A stretch of 5,723 nt of DNA from Candidatus Thioglobus sp. GTDB taxonomy: Bacteria > Pseudomonadota > Gammaproteobacteria > PS1 > Thioglobaceae. The DNA lies in assembly GCA_003978285.1 (NCBI GenBank), contig QOAB01000048.1, positions 1 to 5,723 of the forward strand, given 5' to 3'. Below the pieces are notes generated by a model, which saw only the letters and a program-made list of their open reading frames with translations, ran no database searches and had not been told where the DNA came from. The position numbers were made by a program, and so were the translations under genes. Below are positions 1-5,723 of the stretch, in pieces. Every line of letters starts with the position of its first letter. Position 1 is the first letter of the stretch.

Positions 1-32
1 TTACGGGCTAAAACTTGATAATGTTGACTCAT
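1..32 (-). CDS. dnaX: DNA polymerase III subunit tau/gamma, N-terminus only (partial)
   Basis: Ten complete codons plus two bases run off the left edge. They start at the ATG at 30-32 and read M-S-Q-H-Y-Q-V-L-A-R. This closely matches the start of DnaX proteins (E. coli begins M-S-Y-Q-V-L-A-R-K), and the next two bases, AA, fit the expected Lys codon. DnaX is the clamp-loader ATPase (tau/gamma) that loads the beta sliding clamp and organises the replisome. The position just downstream of the SRP RNA gene on the same strand supports the call, because ffs/scr lies next to dnaX in many bacteria. No strong Shine-Dalgarno sequence is visible in the AT-rich stretch before the ATG. The ATPase domain lies outside the window, so identification rests on ten residues plus context. 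Confidence 0.8.
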   Translation of the reverse strand, partial: MSQHYQVLAR

Positions 33-58
33 TAAAATAGTTTACTTTAAATAAAAGT

Positions 59-167
59 GGCAGCACCAAGAATAACATCCAACACCTGAAAAAATTATTA
101 CCGTTGCTTCCTTCCGGACCTGGCGGAGTTCATAACCATTCATTGTCGGCGCACCCTTAGCACTACC
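59..167 (-). ncRNA. ffs: Signal recognition particle RNA (4.5S RNA, small bacterial type)
   Basis: This is the RNA scaffold of the signal recognition particle. It binds Ffh and the receptor FtsY to target membrane proteins co-translationally. Read on the minus strand, the universal domain IV core GGTCCGGAAGGAAGC is present, with the GGAA tetraloop at 112-115 closed by CC/GG. Around it, CCG and CGG can pair to continue the stem. The ends were placed by pairing: 12 bases at 156-167 (GGTAGTGCTAAG) pair along their whole length with 59-70 (CTTGGTGCTGCC), using several G-U wobbles. The resulting 109 nt is close to the 114 nt of E. coli 4.5S RNA. Alu-domain elements of the long Bacillus-type RNA are absent, as expected for a proteobacterium. 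Exact ends could be off by a few bases. Confidence 0.96.
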
Positions 168-174
168 AAAAATT

Positions 175-180
175 ATTTTA
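175..180 (-). promoter_or_regulatory. Candidate -10 element of the ffs promoter
   Basis: TAAAAT on the minus strand sits 7 bases before the inferred 5' end of the SRP RNA at 167, the normal distance for a sigma-70 -10 box. It lies 8 bases past the stop codon of the preceding amgK-murU gene. A -35 box at the right spacing would fall inside the last codons of that gene, and the bases there (around 197-204) are a poor match to TTGACA. A dedicated promoter is therefore plausible but weakly supported. Read-through from the upstream operon followed by RNA processing is the alternative. Confidence 0.4.
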
Positions 181-188
181 CGCGAATT

Positions 189-1799
189 TTATTGATTATT
201 GGCCTGTTTTAAACGCTCAGGTGTGCCCACATCTTGCCAATAACCATCATAATGTTCGCCACTGAGTTTTCCGTTAGCAATGGCTTCTTTAAGTAGTGGA
301 TAGAGCGGTAATTTTTGCTCAATATTTAAATGCGATTTGAACAAGTCTGGGTGGTAAATACCGATGCCTGAAAAAGTGTAGGATTGGCCGTGAATATTGG
401 TAATTTGGTGATTATTGACTAATGAAAAATCTCCCTTTAGATTGTGTGCAGGATTGTTAATTAAGACTAAGTGTGCAAGTGATCCAACCGGCAGGGTGAG
501 TTTGGACAAATCATAATCGCACAACACATCGGAGTTAATCACAACAAAGGGTTTGTCACCTAAGAGTGGCAGGGCTTTGATAATACCGCCAGCCGTTTCT
601 AATGCACCCGCCGATTCATCGCTATAATTAATACGAACCCCAAACTTAGAGCCATCACCTAGATGTGTAATTAGTTGCTCGCCTAAATAAGAAGTATTGA
701 TAACAATATTGGTGATTTTTGCTTGCTTAAGCGCGTTGATTGAGTGCTCTATAAGTGTGGTGTTTTTAACCTTAATTAAAGGTTTTGGTGTATTTGCTGT
801 GAGTGGCATCATGCGCTCGCCTCTGCCTGCTGCTAGAATCATAGCATGGGTTTGGTGGTTGGCTAATTCAAGAATACTGCTGAGTGACTCTAGTTCTGGG
901 TATTTATTAGCAACAGCGAGTGCATATTTGGCCACTAGCGGGATATTTGCTAGATATTGGTGTTTGCCATCACGAAGTGACAAACGTTTAAATATACCTA
1001 ATACTTTAAGGTGGCGTTGCAAGCCCATGAGATCAAATTGTTTTTCAAATTCGGCAAAAGGGTTTTGGATATTAGCTTGCTCATAAAAATAGACAAGCAA
1101 GGTTTGTACCTCGGTTGGTTTGAGCTCAAAGTAGGCGTCTTTAAGTAGTGAAACTAAATCGTAAGTATTGGATCCAACCACTGCATCTTGAAAGTCAATG
1201 ACGCCAAGTTCGTTATTTTCTAATAGCATTAAGTTGCGTGAATGGTAATCACGATGGACAAAGACCTGATCAGTGCTTAGTGTGTTATCACTTAATAAAG
1301 CAAAAATTGTTTGTAATTGTGTGTGGTACTTGTTGCTGAGTACTGGCAAATACCAATCAATCAGTAGTTGCATTTCTGTTGTTAATAATGCAGCATCATA
1401 GTTAGGAATATTGACTACTTCAATTTCTAGTGATTGAATATTAATGAGAACATCAATGGCATTTTTGTAATGCTGAAGTTCAAAGTTTTTTTGTTGGGCG
1501 TTTAAAAAGGTTTGATCGCCTAAATCTTCTAGCAGTAAAAAGCCCAGTTCTAAATTAGTTTCGATAATTTTTGGGGCATGAACACCACCGGTAATTAGAT
1601 GCTTGGCGATACGAATAAAAGGCTCGCAGTTTTCTTTATTGGGTGGTGCGTCCATGGCAATAAAGCAAGCATTATCACGCTCAATTCTAAAATAACGACG
1701 AAAGCTGGCATCATCGCTGACTGTGGTGATAACAAAATTTTCATCACCAAAAAAAGTCTCTAGCCAGTCAGTGAGTAGGTCTAGGCGTTGATCAGTCAT
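189..1799 (-). CDS. amgK-murU: Bifunctional MurNAc/GlcNAc anomeric kinase - MurNAc-1-phosphate uridylyltransferase (AmgK-MurU fusion)
   Basis: A single 536-residue protein carries two peptidoglycan-recycling enzymes. Residues 1 to about 315 form an aminoglycoside-phosphotransferase-fold kinase like AmgK. It has FIAMDAPP (46-53), LLLEDLGD (88-95), the catalytic loop VHRDYHSRNL (181-190) and the metal-binding IDFQD (201-205). AmgK phosphorylates MurNAc or GlcNAc at the anomeric carbon. Residues from about 318 form a MurU-type nucleotidyltransferase: MILAAGRGERM followed by TPKPL (320-341), ETAGG (401-405), NSD (422-424) and QDVGTPERL (522-530). MurU makes UDP-MurNAc from MurNAc-1-P and UTP. Family sizes (about 330 and 220 residues) fit a head-to-tail join with almost no linker. 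The ATG at 1799 overlaps the dat stop by 8 nt. An earlier in-frame ATG at 1874 only adds sequence shadowing dat. No Shine-Dalgarno precedes 1799, which suggests translational coupling. Both domains look intact; the functions are inferred from motifs. The enzyme should be cytoplasmic. Confidence 0.9.
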   Translation of the reverse strand: MTDQRLDLLTDWLETFFGDENFVITTVSDDASFRRYFRIERDNACFIAMDAPPNKENCEPFIRIAKHLITGGVHAPKIIETNLELGFLLLEDLGDQTFLNAQQKNFELQHYKNAIDVLINIQSLEIEVVNIPNYDAALLTTEMQLLIDWYLPVLSNKYHTQLQTIFALLSDNTLSTDQVFVHRDYHSRNLMLLENNELGVIDFQDAVVGSNTYDLVSLLKDAYFELKPTEVQTLLVYFYEQANIQNPFAEFEKQFDLMGLQRHLKVLGIFKRLSLRDGKHQYLANIPLVAKYALAVANKYPELESLSSILELANHQTHAMILAAGRGERMMPLTANTPKPLIKVKNTTLIEHSINALKQAKITNIVINTSYLGEQLITHLGDGSKFGVRINYSDESAGALETAGGIIKALPLLGDKPFVVINSDVLCDYDLSKLTLPVGSLAHLVLINNPAHNLKGDFSLVNNHQITNIHGQSYTFSGIGIYHPDLFKSHLNIEQKLPLYPLLKEAIANGKLSGEHYDGYWQDVGTPERLKQANNQ

Positions 1800-2625
1800 T
1801 TTTGAGTTGTTGGTAATGATCAAACACACATGACCAAGCCGGATGAATAACGCCTTGGTTAATGGGTTGATCATCTAGCAAAGTGATGGGCATAATCTCG
1901 CGTGTTGAACTTGAGATCCACAATCCGTCAGCCTGTTGAATATCATCTAATGAAAATGGCGTTTCTTGTACATTGAGCTTGCAAGCTTTGGCACTACTGA
2001 TGACTAAATCACGGGTGATACCTGAAAGAATATTAGGGCCAGTAGGGTGTGTGAATAAGGTGTTATCTTTTAGCATAAACACATTAGAGGTGGCACCTTC
2101 AGTAATCTCATGATTGCGAGATAAAATCATCTCTTCAACTTGATGTTGTTTGGCTTCTTGTGCGTAGAGAATATTGGCTAATAATGAGGTGGCTTTGATA
2201 TCGCATCGATGCCAACGAATATCTTCTCGGGTCATGGCAGAAAAACCACTTTCTAATTGAGATTTCGTTTTAGCGATGAGTGGGCTGGTTTCGATATACA
2301 CGGTTGGTGTCAAGGTATCAAAGTTGTGTTTACGTTGGGTGTCAGCACCACGGGTAATTTGCAGATAAAGTGATTGATCTAATGCAGACGAAAAGCCACT
2401 TAGCTTGGTTAGAATGGATTGCCATTCATCATGAGAATAAGGATTGGTGATTTGTATTGAATCCAGGCTATTTTGCAGGCGATCTAAATGCTCGGTTAGG
2501 CGGAATATTTTGCCCTGATAAACAGGGATGACTTCATAGACGCCATCACCAAATAAAAAGCCTCTATCCATAACGGAAATAGAGGCTTTGTTTTTTGCAA
2601 TAAAATTGCCGTTAAGATAGACCAT
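1792..2625 (-). CDS. dat: D-amino acid aminotransferase (D-alanine transaminase), PLP fold class IV
   Basis: This is a 277-residue cytoplasmic enzyme expected to catalyse D-Ala + 2-oxoglutarate to pyruvate + D-Glu, supplying or salvaging D-amino acids for peptidoglycan. Class IV features are clear: DRGFLFGDGVYEV (20-32), the PLP lysine K144 in CDIKATSLLANIL, and EITEGATSNVF (173-183) with the cofactor-binding glutamate. The segment TRG...QRKH (91-100) keeps an Arg-x-His pair (R98, H100) like the carboxylate-binding pair of Bacillus D-amino acid aminotransferase, which favours dat over ilvE or pabC. The ATG at 2625 was chosen because it aligns with the family N-terminus (MVYLNGNFI) and has AGGG 5 nt upstream. 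A longer reading from a TTG at 2658 would run 33 nt further into dacA. The start shares one base with the dacA stop (TAATG), and the end overlaps amgK-murU by 8 nt. Substrate choice within class IV is inferred. Confidence 0.88.
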   Translation of the reverse strand: MVYLNGNFIAKNKASISVMDRGFLFGDGVYEVIPVYQGKIFRLTEHLDRLQNSLDSIQITNPYSHDEWQSILTKLSGFSSALDQSLYLQITRGADTQRKHNFDTLTPTVYIETSPLIAKTKSQLESGFSAMTREDIRWHRCDIKATSLLANILYAQEAKQHQVEEMILSRNHEITEGATSNVFMLKDNTLFTHPTGPNILSGITRDLVISSAKACKLNVQETPFSLDDIQQADGLWISSSTREIMPITLLDDQPINQGVIHPAWSCVFDHYQQLKND

Positions 2626-2634
2626 TAAAGCCCT
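2625..2634 (-). promoter_or_regulatory. Ribosome binding site and TAATG stop/start junction of dacA and dat
   Basis: On the minus strand AGGG (2631-2634) is followed by a 5-base spacer and then TAATG, in which the dacA stop TAA and the dat start ATG share one A. This decides the dat start and points to translational coupling, with terminating ribosomes restarting on dat. It is the clearest Shine-Dalgarno-like sequence at any gene junction here. Confidence 0.6.
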
Positions 2635-3776
2635 AGTAGGGATAATATCCAGTTCCAAATTTGACTAAAGAATCCAGCTTCTGGCGCATCTTCAAGTGCA
2701 ATAAGTGGCAGTTTTGCAAGATTTTTACCTTCAAATTTAATGACTAAATGGCCGATACTATCCCCTTTTTTGATGGGTGCAGAGAGTCCGGCATTTAACT
2801 CAATCGCTTGTTGAGATAATTTGTATTGACCACGCGCTAGCGTGATTGCTTTTGAGTTTTGAAGACCGACTTTTATTTCATCTTTGGTAGAGTTACTGAT
2901 TGGTACACTCTTGGTGATAGCGCCAATATTTTTGGTCTCGAAAAAACGAAAGCCATAGTCAAGAATTTTTTGTGTTTGTGAGGTGCGTGCTTCAACACTG
3001 GTTGATCCTAATACCACAGAGATTAAGCGCATATCCATACGATTGGCGCTTGCGACTAAGTTATAGCCTGCTTTATCAGTAAAGCCAGTCTTAAGTCCAT
3101 CAACCGTTTTGTCACTCCATAAGAGTTTGTTACGATTGCGTTGTTTAATATCATGATAAGTGAATTCTTTTTCGCTGTACCAAGGATAGAATTCTGGGAA
3201 ATCTTTAATGGTAGCGGAAGCTAATTTAGCCATGTCAGACGCCGTGGTGTGCTGATCTTCATAGTCGAGACCAGAAGCATTTTCAAAGCGAGTGTTATGC
3301 ATGCCAAGCCCTTGCGCGTATTCATTCATGTAAGCAGTAAAAGTACCTTCTGTACCAGCAATGTGCTCTGCTAGAGCGACTGCAGCGTCATTACCTGATT
3401 GGATAATCATGCCTTTAAGTAAGATTTTAAGTTTGATGGTTTTTCCCACTTCAACAAAACTTTTTGAACCCATGGTTTTCCAAGCTTTTTCACTAATTTT
3501 TACATCATCTTCTAAGCTTGCTCTGCCATCTTGAATGAGTTGGAAAACCACATAAGCCGTCATTAACTTGGTTAAGCTGGCTGGCGCACGTTTTTCATGA
3601 GGCTTGTTTGAGGCGATAATAGCACCCGAGTTATAATCAAGTACGACGTATGAAGCTGCATTGATGGAAGGTTGTTTTGGCGTGATAAAAATAGCGGCTT
3701 GAAGGTTAAGCGAAGTGATACTAATTGCGACAATGAATAAGGTTGATATTTTTTTTATAAGTAATTGATATTTCAT
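2625..3776 (-). CDS. dacA: D-alanyl-D-alanine carboxypeptidase (PBP5/6 family, low-molecular-weight penicillin-binding protein)
   Basis: This 383-residue periplasmic enzyme removes the terminal D-Ala from peptidoglycan pentapeptides and so limits cross-linking. Residues 1-27 form a signal peptide (Lys-containing start, hydrophobic core, likely cleavage after LQA). The three penicillin-binding motifs of the S11 peptidase family are intact: SLTK at 67-70 (nucleophile S67), SGN at 127-129, and KTGFT at 229-233. The region from about 285 to 360 corresponds to the beta-rich C-terminal domain of PBP5. The last 17 residues, AGFFSQIWNWILSLLGL, look like the amphipathic helix that anchors PBP5/6 to the outer face of the inner membrane. 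Length is close to E. coli DacA (403 with signal). The gene starts 6 nt after the mltB stop without a visible Shine-Dalgarno and runs into dat. The PBP5 versus PBP6 distinction cannot be made from sequence alone, but the neighbours rodA and mltB favour dacA. Confidence 0.96.
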   Translation of the reverse strand: MKYQLLIKKISTLFIVAISITSLNLQAAIFITPKQPSINAASYVVLDYNSGAIIASNKPHEKRAPASLTKLMTAYVVFQLIQDGRASLEDDVKISEKAWKTMGSKSFVEVGKTIKLKILLKGMIIQSGNDAAVALAEHIAGTEGTFTAYMNEYAQGLGMHNTRFENASGLDYEDQHTTASDMAKLASATIKDFPEFYPWYSEKEFTYHDIKQRNRNKLLWSDKTVDGLKTGFTDKAGYNLVASANRMDMRLISVVLGSTSVEARTSQTQKILDYGFRFFETKNIGAITKSVPISNSTKDEIKVGLQNSKAITLARGQYKLSQQAIELNAGLSAPIKKGDSIGHLVIKFEGKNLAKLPLIALEDAPEAGFFSQIWNWILSLLGL

Positions 3777-3782
3777 ATTTTT

Positions 3783-4787
3783 TTAGTGATTATTTTGATT
3801 GAATTGTTGCTTTATTTTTTTTGATAATTGATAAGCAGCCATGGCATATCTGTTATCGTGATTATAACGGGTTAGTACATAGAAATTCCAAAAAGTGAGC
3901 CAGGTTTCGTCAATTTTTTGTTGCGGCAAGCGAATGAAGGCAAGTTTGGTTTTATTAGGAATGTCTGGGTCAATACTCAAACCTTTGTTGCGCCAATATT
4001 GAGTGTTTTTCTTGGGCTTGTTGGTAGAGCGTTTGGCGTATTTTAAATGCGTACTTGATAGTGAAATAGGACGCGCGATCTCGCCAAAGTCGTGCCATTG
4101 GTGTTTATCAAAATAATTGGCAATGGAGCCGATAGCATCAATTGGATCTGAAAATAAATCAATTTTTCCGTCTTGATTAAAATCAACCGCGTAATGACGG
4201 TACGAGCTAGCAATAAACTGTGGATAGCCCATTGCGCCCGCATATGAGCCCTTAATAGCGAGTGCTGGTATGGCATTTTCACGCGACATAAGTAAGAAGG
4301 ATTCAAGCTCTTTTTTGTAAAAATTACGTCGTCGGTAATTACCAAAAGCGCGTTTTACCAAAGTTTCTAACGTAGGGTGTGTGCCTTTATTATGGCCATA
4401 ACTGGTTTCTATACCAAGAATAGCAACAATAATTTCGATTGGCACGTTATAAGTGGTTTCAGCTCGTTTTAAAGTATCGAGATTGTCATTCCAAAATTTC
4501 ACCCCATTTTGAATGCGCGTTTGGGTGAGAAACAAGCTTTTGTATTTATCCCAAGCCATTGGCTTACTTTTTGGTTTTTTCTTTTTCTTGGTTTTTTTCT
4601 TAGATTTGTCCGCTATCGTTAATTCGATTTTGGAAAAAATAAGCATTAATTCGTTTTTATTAAAACGGTGTTCTTTCACCATTTTATTGATAAAATTTTG
4701 AGTAGATTTAAACTGTGTGGCAGGCAGTGTTTTTGCCGATATGGTTGATGAAAGTAAGAGTAGTGATAAGGCTAATAATCGTAACAT
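3783..4787 (-). CDS. mltB: Lytic murein transglycosylase B (MltB/Slt35 family), soluble periplasmic form
   Basis: This 334-residue enzyme cleaves the MurNAc-GlcNAc bond of peptidoglycan and leaves 1,6-anhydro-MurNAc ends. Residues 1-18 are a typical signal peptide ending in SA. There is no lipobox cysteine, unlike lipoprotein E. coli MltB, so release into the periplasm by signal peptidase I is expected. The catalytic motif ILGIETSYG (123-131) supplies E127, equivalent to E162 of Slt35. Family landmarks GSYAGAMGYPQFIASSY (180-196) and an EF-hand-like calcium loop DFNQDGKIDLFSD (202-214) follow. A very lysine-rich stretch (61-76, 11 Lys of 16) lies before the core, where it is probably a surface linker. 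The ATG is 3 nt after the rodA stop, and a ribosome binding site is not evident, so coupling to rodA is likely. It acts with RodA and DacA on the sacculus and generates the fragments that the recycling genes downstream can reuse. Confidence 0.95.
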   Translation of the reverse strand: MLRLLALSLLLLSSTISAKTLPATQFKSTQNFINKMVKEHRFNKNELMLIFSKIELTIADKSKKKTKKKKKPKSKPMAWDKYKSLFLTQTRIQNGVKFWNDNLDTLKRAETTYNVPIEIIVAILGIETSYGHNKGTHPTLETLVKRAFGNYRRRNFYKKELESFLLMSRENAIPALAIKGSYAGAMGYPQFIASSYRHYAVDFNQDGKIDLFSDPIDAIGSIANYFDKHQWHDFGEIARPISLSSTHLKYAKRSTNKPKKNTQYWRNKGLSIDPDIPNKTKLAFIRLPQQKIDETWLTFWNFYVLTRYNHDNRYAMAAYQLSKKIKQQFNQNNH

Positions 4788-4790
4788 TTT

Positions 4791-5723
4791 TTACAGATTG
4801 GAAAGATAGCTTGGTGTTTTGTGTTTTCGGATAGACATAATAATACCAAAGCTACTCATCAGGGTAATGAGTGAAGATCCACCATAGCTAATTAAAGGCA
4901 AAGGTACACCAACTACAGGTAGTAAGCCCGACACCATACCGATATTAACAAAAATATAAGTAAAGAAAATTAGGGTTAGACTGGCACCGAGTAATTTAGA
5001 AAAAGTATCTTCTGATTCAAAGGAGATAATAAAACAGCGATAAATAATAAGACCATAAACAGACAAAAGCAGCAGTACGCCTAAGAAGCCTAATTCTTCA
5101 GCAATCACGGCAAAGATGAAGTCGGTGGTGTGCTCAGGTAAAAAGTTAAGTTGAGACTGAGAACCTTGCTCGATACCCTTTCCTAGCAAGCCACCAGAAC
5201 CAATAGCGATTTTAGATTGCAAAATATGATAACCTGCACCGAGCGGATCAGAGCTTGGATCGATTAGTGTGAGAATACGTTTTTTTTGATAAGCCATTAA
5301 TAGATAATTCCAGGCGATATAACCACTGCCACCAATTAAGGTACTTATCAAACCAAAATTTAGCCAATTATTATATTTGATTAATTGAACACGAACACCT
5401 GAGAAAAATAACACATAAACACCACTAGCCCCAATGAGCAATGAGGTGCCTAAGTCGGGCTGTTTGGCAATCAGTAAAACAATGGCAATAATAGCAACAA
5501 TAGAAATCAATATAGGCAGTGGTTTGGGTGGTAGGGTTTTTTCACTAAGGATAGAGGCGATAGCAATCGGCACAATGACTTTCATTAATTCAGAAGGTTG
5601 AAAACGTACAAAGCCTAAATCGAGCCAGCGCTGGGCACCGCCACTACTAGAGCCAAATAGTAGCACAAGGGTTAATAAAAAAATACCAAACAACATAAGA
5701 TAAGGCGAATAACGACGGAAAAG
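4791..5723 (-). CDS. rodA: Rod shape-determining peptidoglycan glycosyltransferase RodA (5' end outside window)
   Basis: The reading frame is open from the right edge (310 codons visible). It starts with LFRRYSPYL before the first internal ATG at 5696, so that ATG is not the start. About 60 N-terminal residues are missing compared with the roughly 370 of E. coli RodA. RodA is the SEDS-family polymerase of the elongasome. It uses lipid II to extend glycan strands with PBP2. Seen here are GAQRWLDLGFVRFQPSE, KQPDLGTS, DPSSDPLGAGYHILQSKIAI, GSQSQLNFLPEHTTDFIFAV and VGVPLPLISYGGSS, all close to RodA. The Asp of TTDFIFA corresponds to the essential SEDS aspartate (D262 in E. coli). Several hydrophobic segments mark a polytopic inner-membrane protein. 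FtsW is less likely because these segments match RodA specifically and the neighbours mltB and dacA are RodA-operon genes. PBP2 (mrdA) would be expected upstream. Confidence 0.96.
   Translation of the reverse strand, partial: LFRRYSPYLMLFGIFLLTLVLLFGSSSGGAQRWLDLGFVRFQPSELMKVIVPIAIASILSEKTLPPKPLPILISIVAIIAIVLLIAKQPDLGTSLLIGASGVYVLFFSGVRVQLIKYNNWLNFGLISTLIGGSGYIAWNYLLMAYQKKRILTLIDPSSDPLGAGYHILQSKIAIGSGGLLGKGIEQGSQSQLNFLPEHTTDFIFAVIAEELGFLGVLLLLSVYGLIIYRCFIISFESEDTFSKLLGASLTLIFFTYIFVNIGMVSGLLPVVGVPLPLISYGGSSLITLMSSFGIIMSIRKHKTPSYLSNL

Noticed and set aside
44..58. Inverted repeat ACTTT/AAAGT between ffs and dnaX as a terminator
   Set aside because: The stem is five mostly A-T pairs without a following T-run, too weak to call a terminator.
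697..1086. 129-codon plus-strand open frame
   Set aside because: It is antisense to the conserved amgK-murU coding sequence, has no recognisable family and no ribosome binding context. It is a shadow.
1800..1874. Upstream in-frame extension of amgK-murU by 25 codons from an ATG at 1874
   Set aside because: It lies wholly inside the dat 3' end in another frame. Its residues do not resemble an AmgK N-terminus, whereas MTDQRLDLLTDWL from 1799 fits the family start.
2631..2641. Small palindrome CCCTAGTAGGG at the dacA/dat junction
   Set aside because: The 5-bp arms with a one-base centre cannot form a hairpin, and the bases encode the last residues of DacA. It is probably chance, although it contains the dat AGGG.
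2626..2658. Longer dat reading from a TTG at 2658
   Set aside because: It adds 11 residues inside dacA that the family lacks. The ATG at 2625 has an AGGG at good spacing and aligns with the D-amino acid aminotransferase start.
4043..4345. 100-codon minus-strand open frame inside mltB
   Set aside because: It is an alternative frame of the catalytic core of mltB, with no family resemblance.
4513..4701. 62-codon plus-strand open frame with a hydrophobic Phe-rich run
   Set aside because: The Phe run is just the antisense of the lysine-rich A-tracts in mltB, which makes it look like a membrane peptide.
4791..5696. rodA beginning at the ATG at 5696
   Set aside because: The frame stays open to the window edge, and the nine codons upstream (LFRRYSPYL) resemble RodA sequence, so the gene is cut by the edge.

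Overview
The window looks like chromosome from a low-GC (roughly 40% by eye) gammaproteobacterium. The rodA-mltB-dacA-dat order and the protein sequences are gammaproteobacterial. The base composition and compact, overlapping genes would suit the SUP05/Thioglobus/Ruthia-type sulfur oxidisers, but that placement is an impression and not a demonstrated match. Everything reads on the minus strand, so transcription runs from high to low coordinates.

From right to left the layout is as follows. rodA (5' end cut by the window edge) encodes the elongasome glycan polymerase. mltB encodes a periplasmic lytic transglycosylase. dacA encodes a D,D-carboxypeptidase of the PBP5/6 type. dat encodes a class IV PLP D-amino acid aminotransferase. 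Next comes a single 536-codon gene joining an AmgK-type MurNAc/GlcNAc anomeric kinase to a MurU-type uridylyltransferase. After it lie the SRP 4.5S RNA gene (ffs) and the first ten codons of dnaX. The protein genes from rodA to the fusion are packed as one apparent operon: gaps of 3 and 6 nt, then overlaps of 1 nt (dacA/dat) and 8 nt (dat/amgK-murU).

The logic of the cluster is a peptidoglycan cycle. RodA polymerises glycan, MltB cuts it to anhydro-muropeptides and DacA releases terminal D-Ala. Dat can interconvert D-Ala and D-Glu. AmgK-MurU turns recovered MurNAc into UDP-MurNAc without going through MurA. The most notable point is the in-frame AmgK-MurU fusion attached to the cell-elongation operon. 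The two activities are separate adjacent genes in the Pseudomonas species where the pathway was defined. The ffs-dnaX end is an ordinary housekeeping neighbourhood. No mobile element, CRISPR array, tRNA or phage gene was seen. There is no gene-free stretch longer than about 160 bases, and most of the only such stretch (33-188) is ffs.
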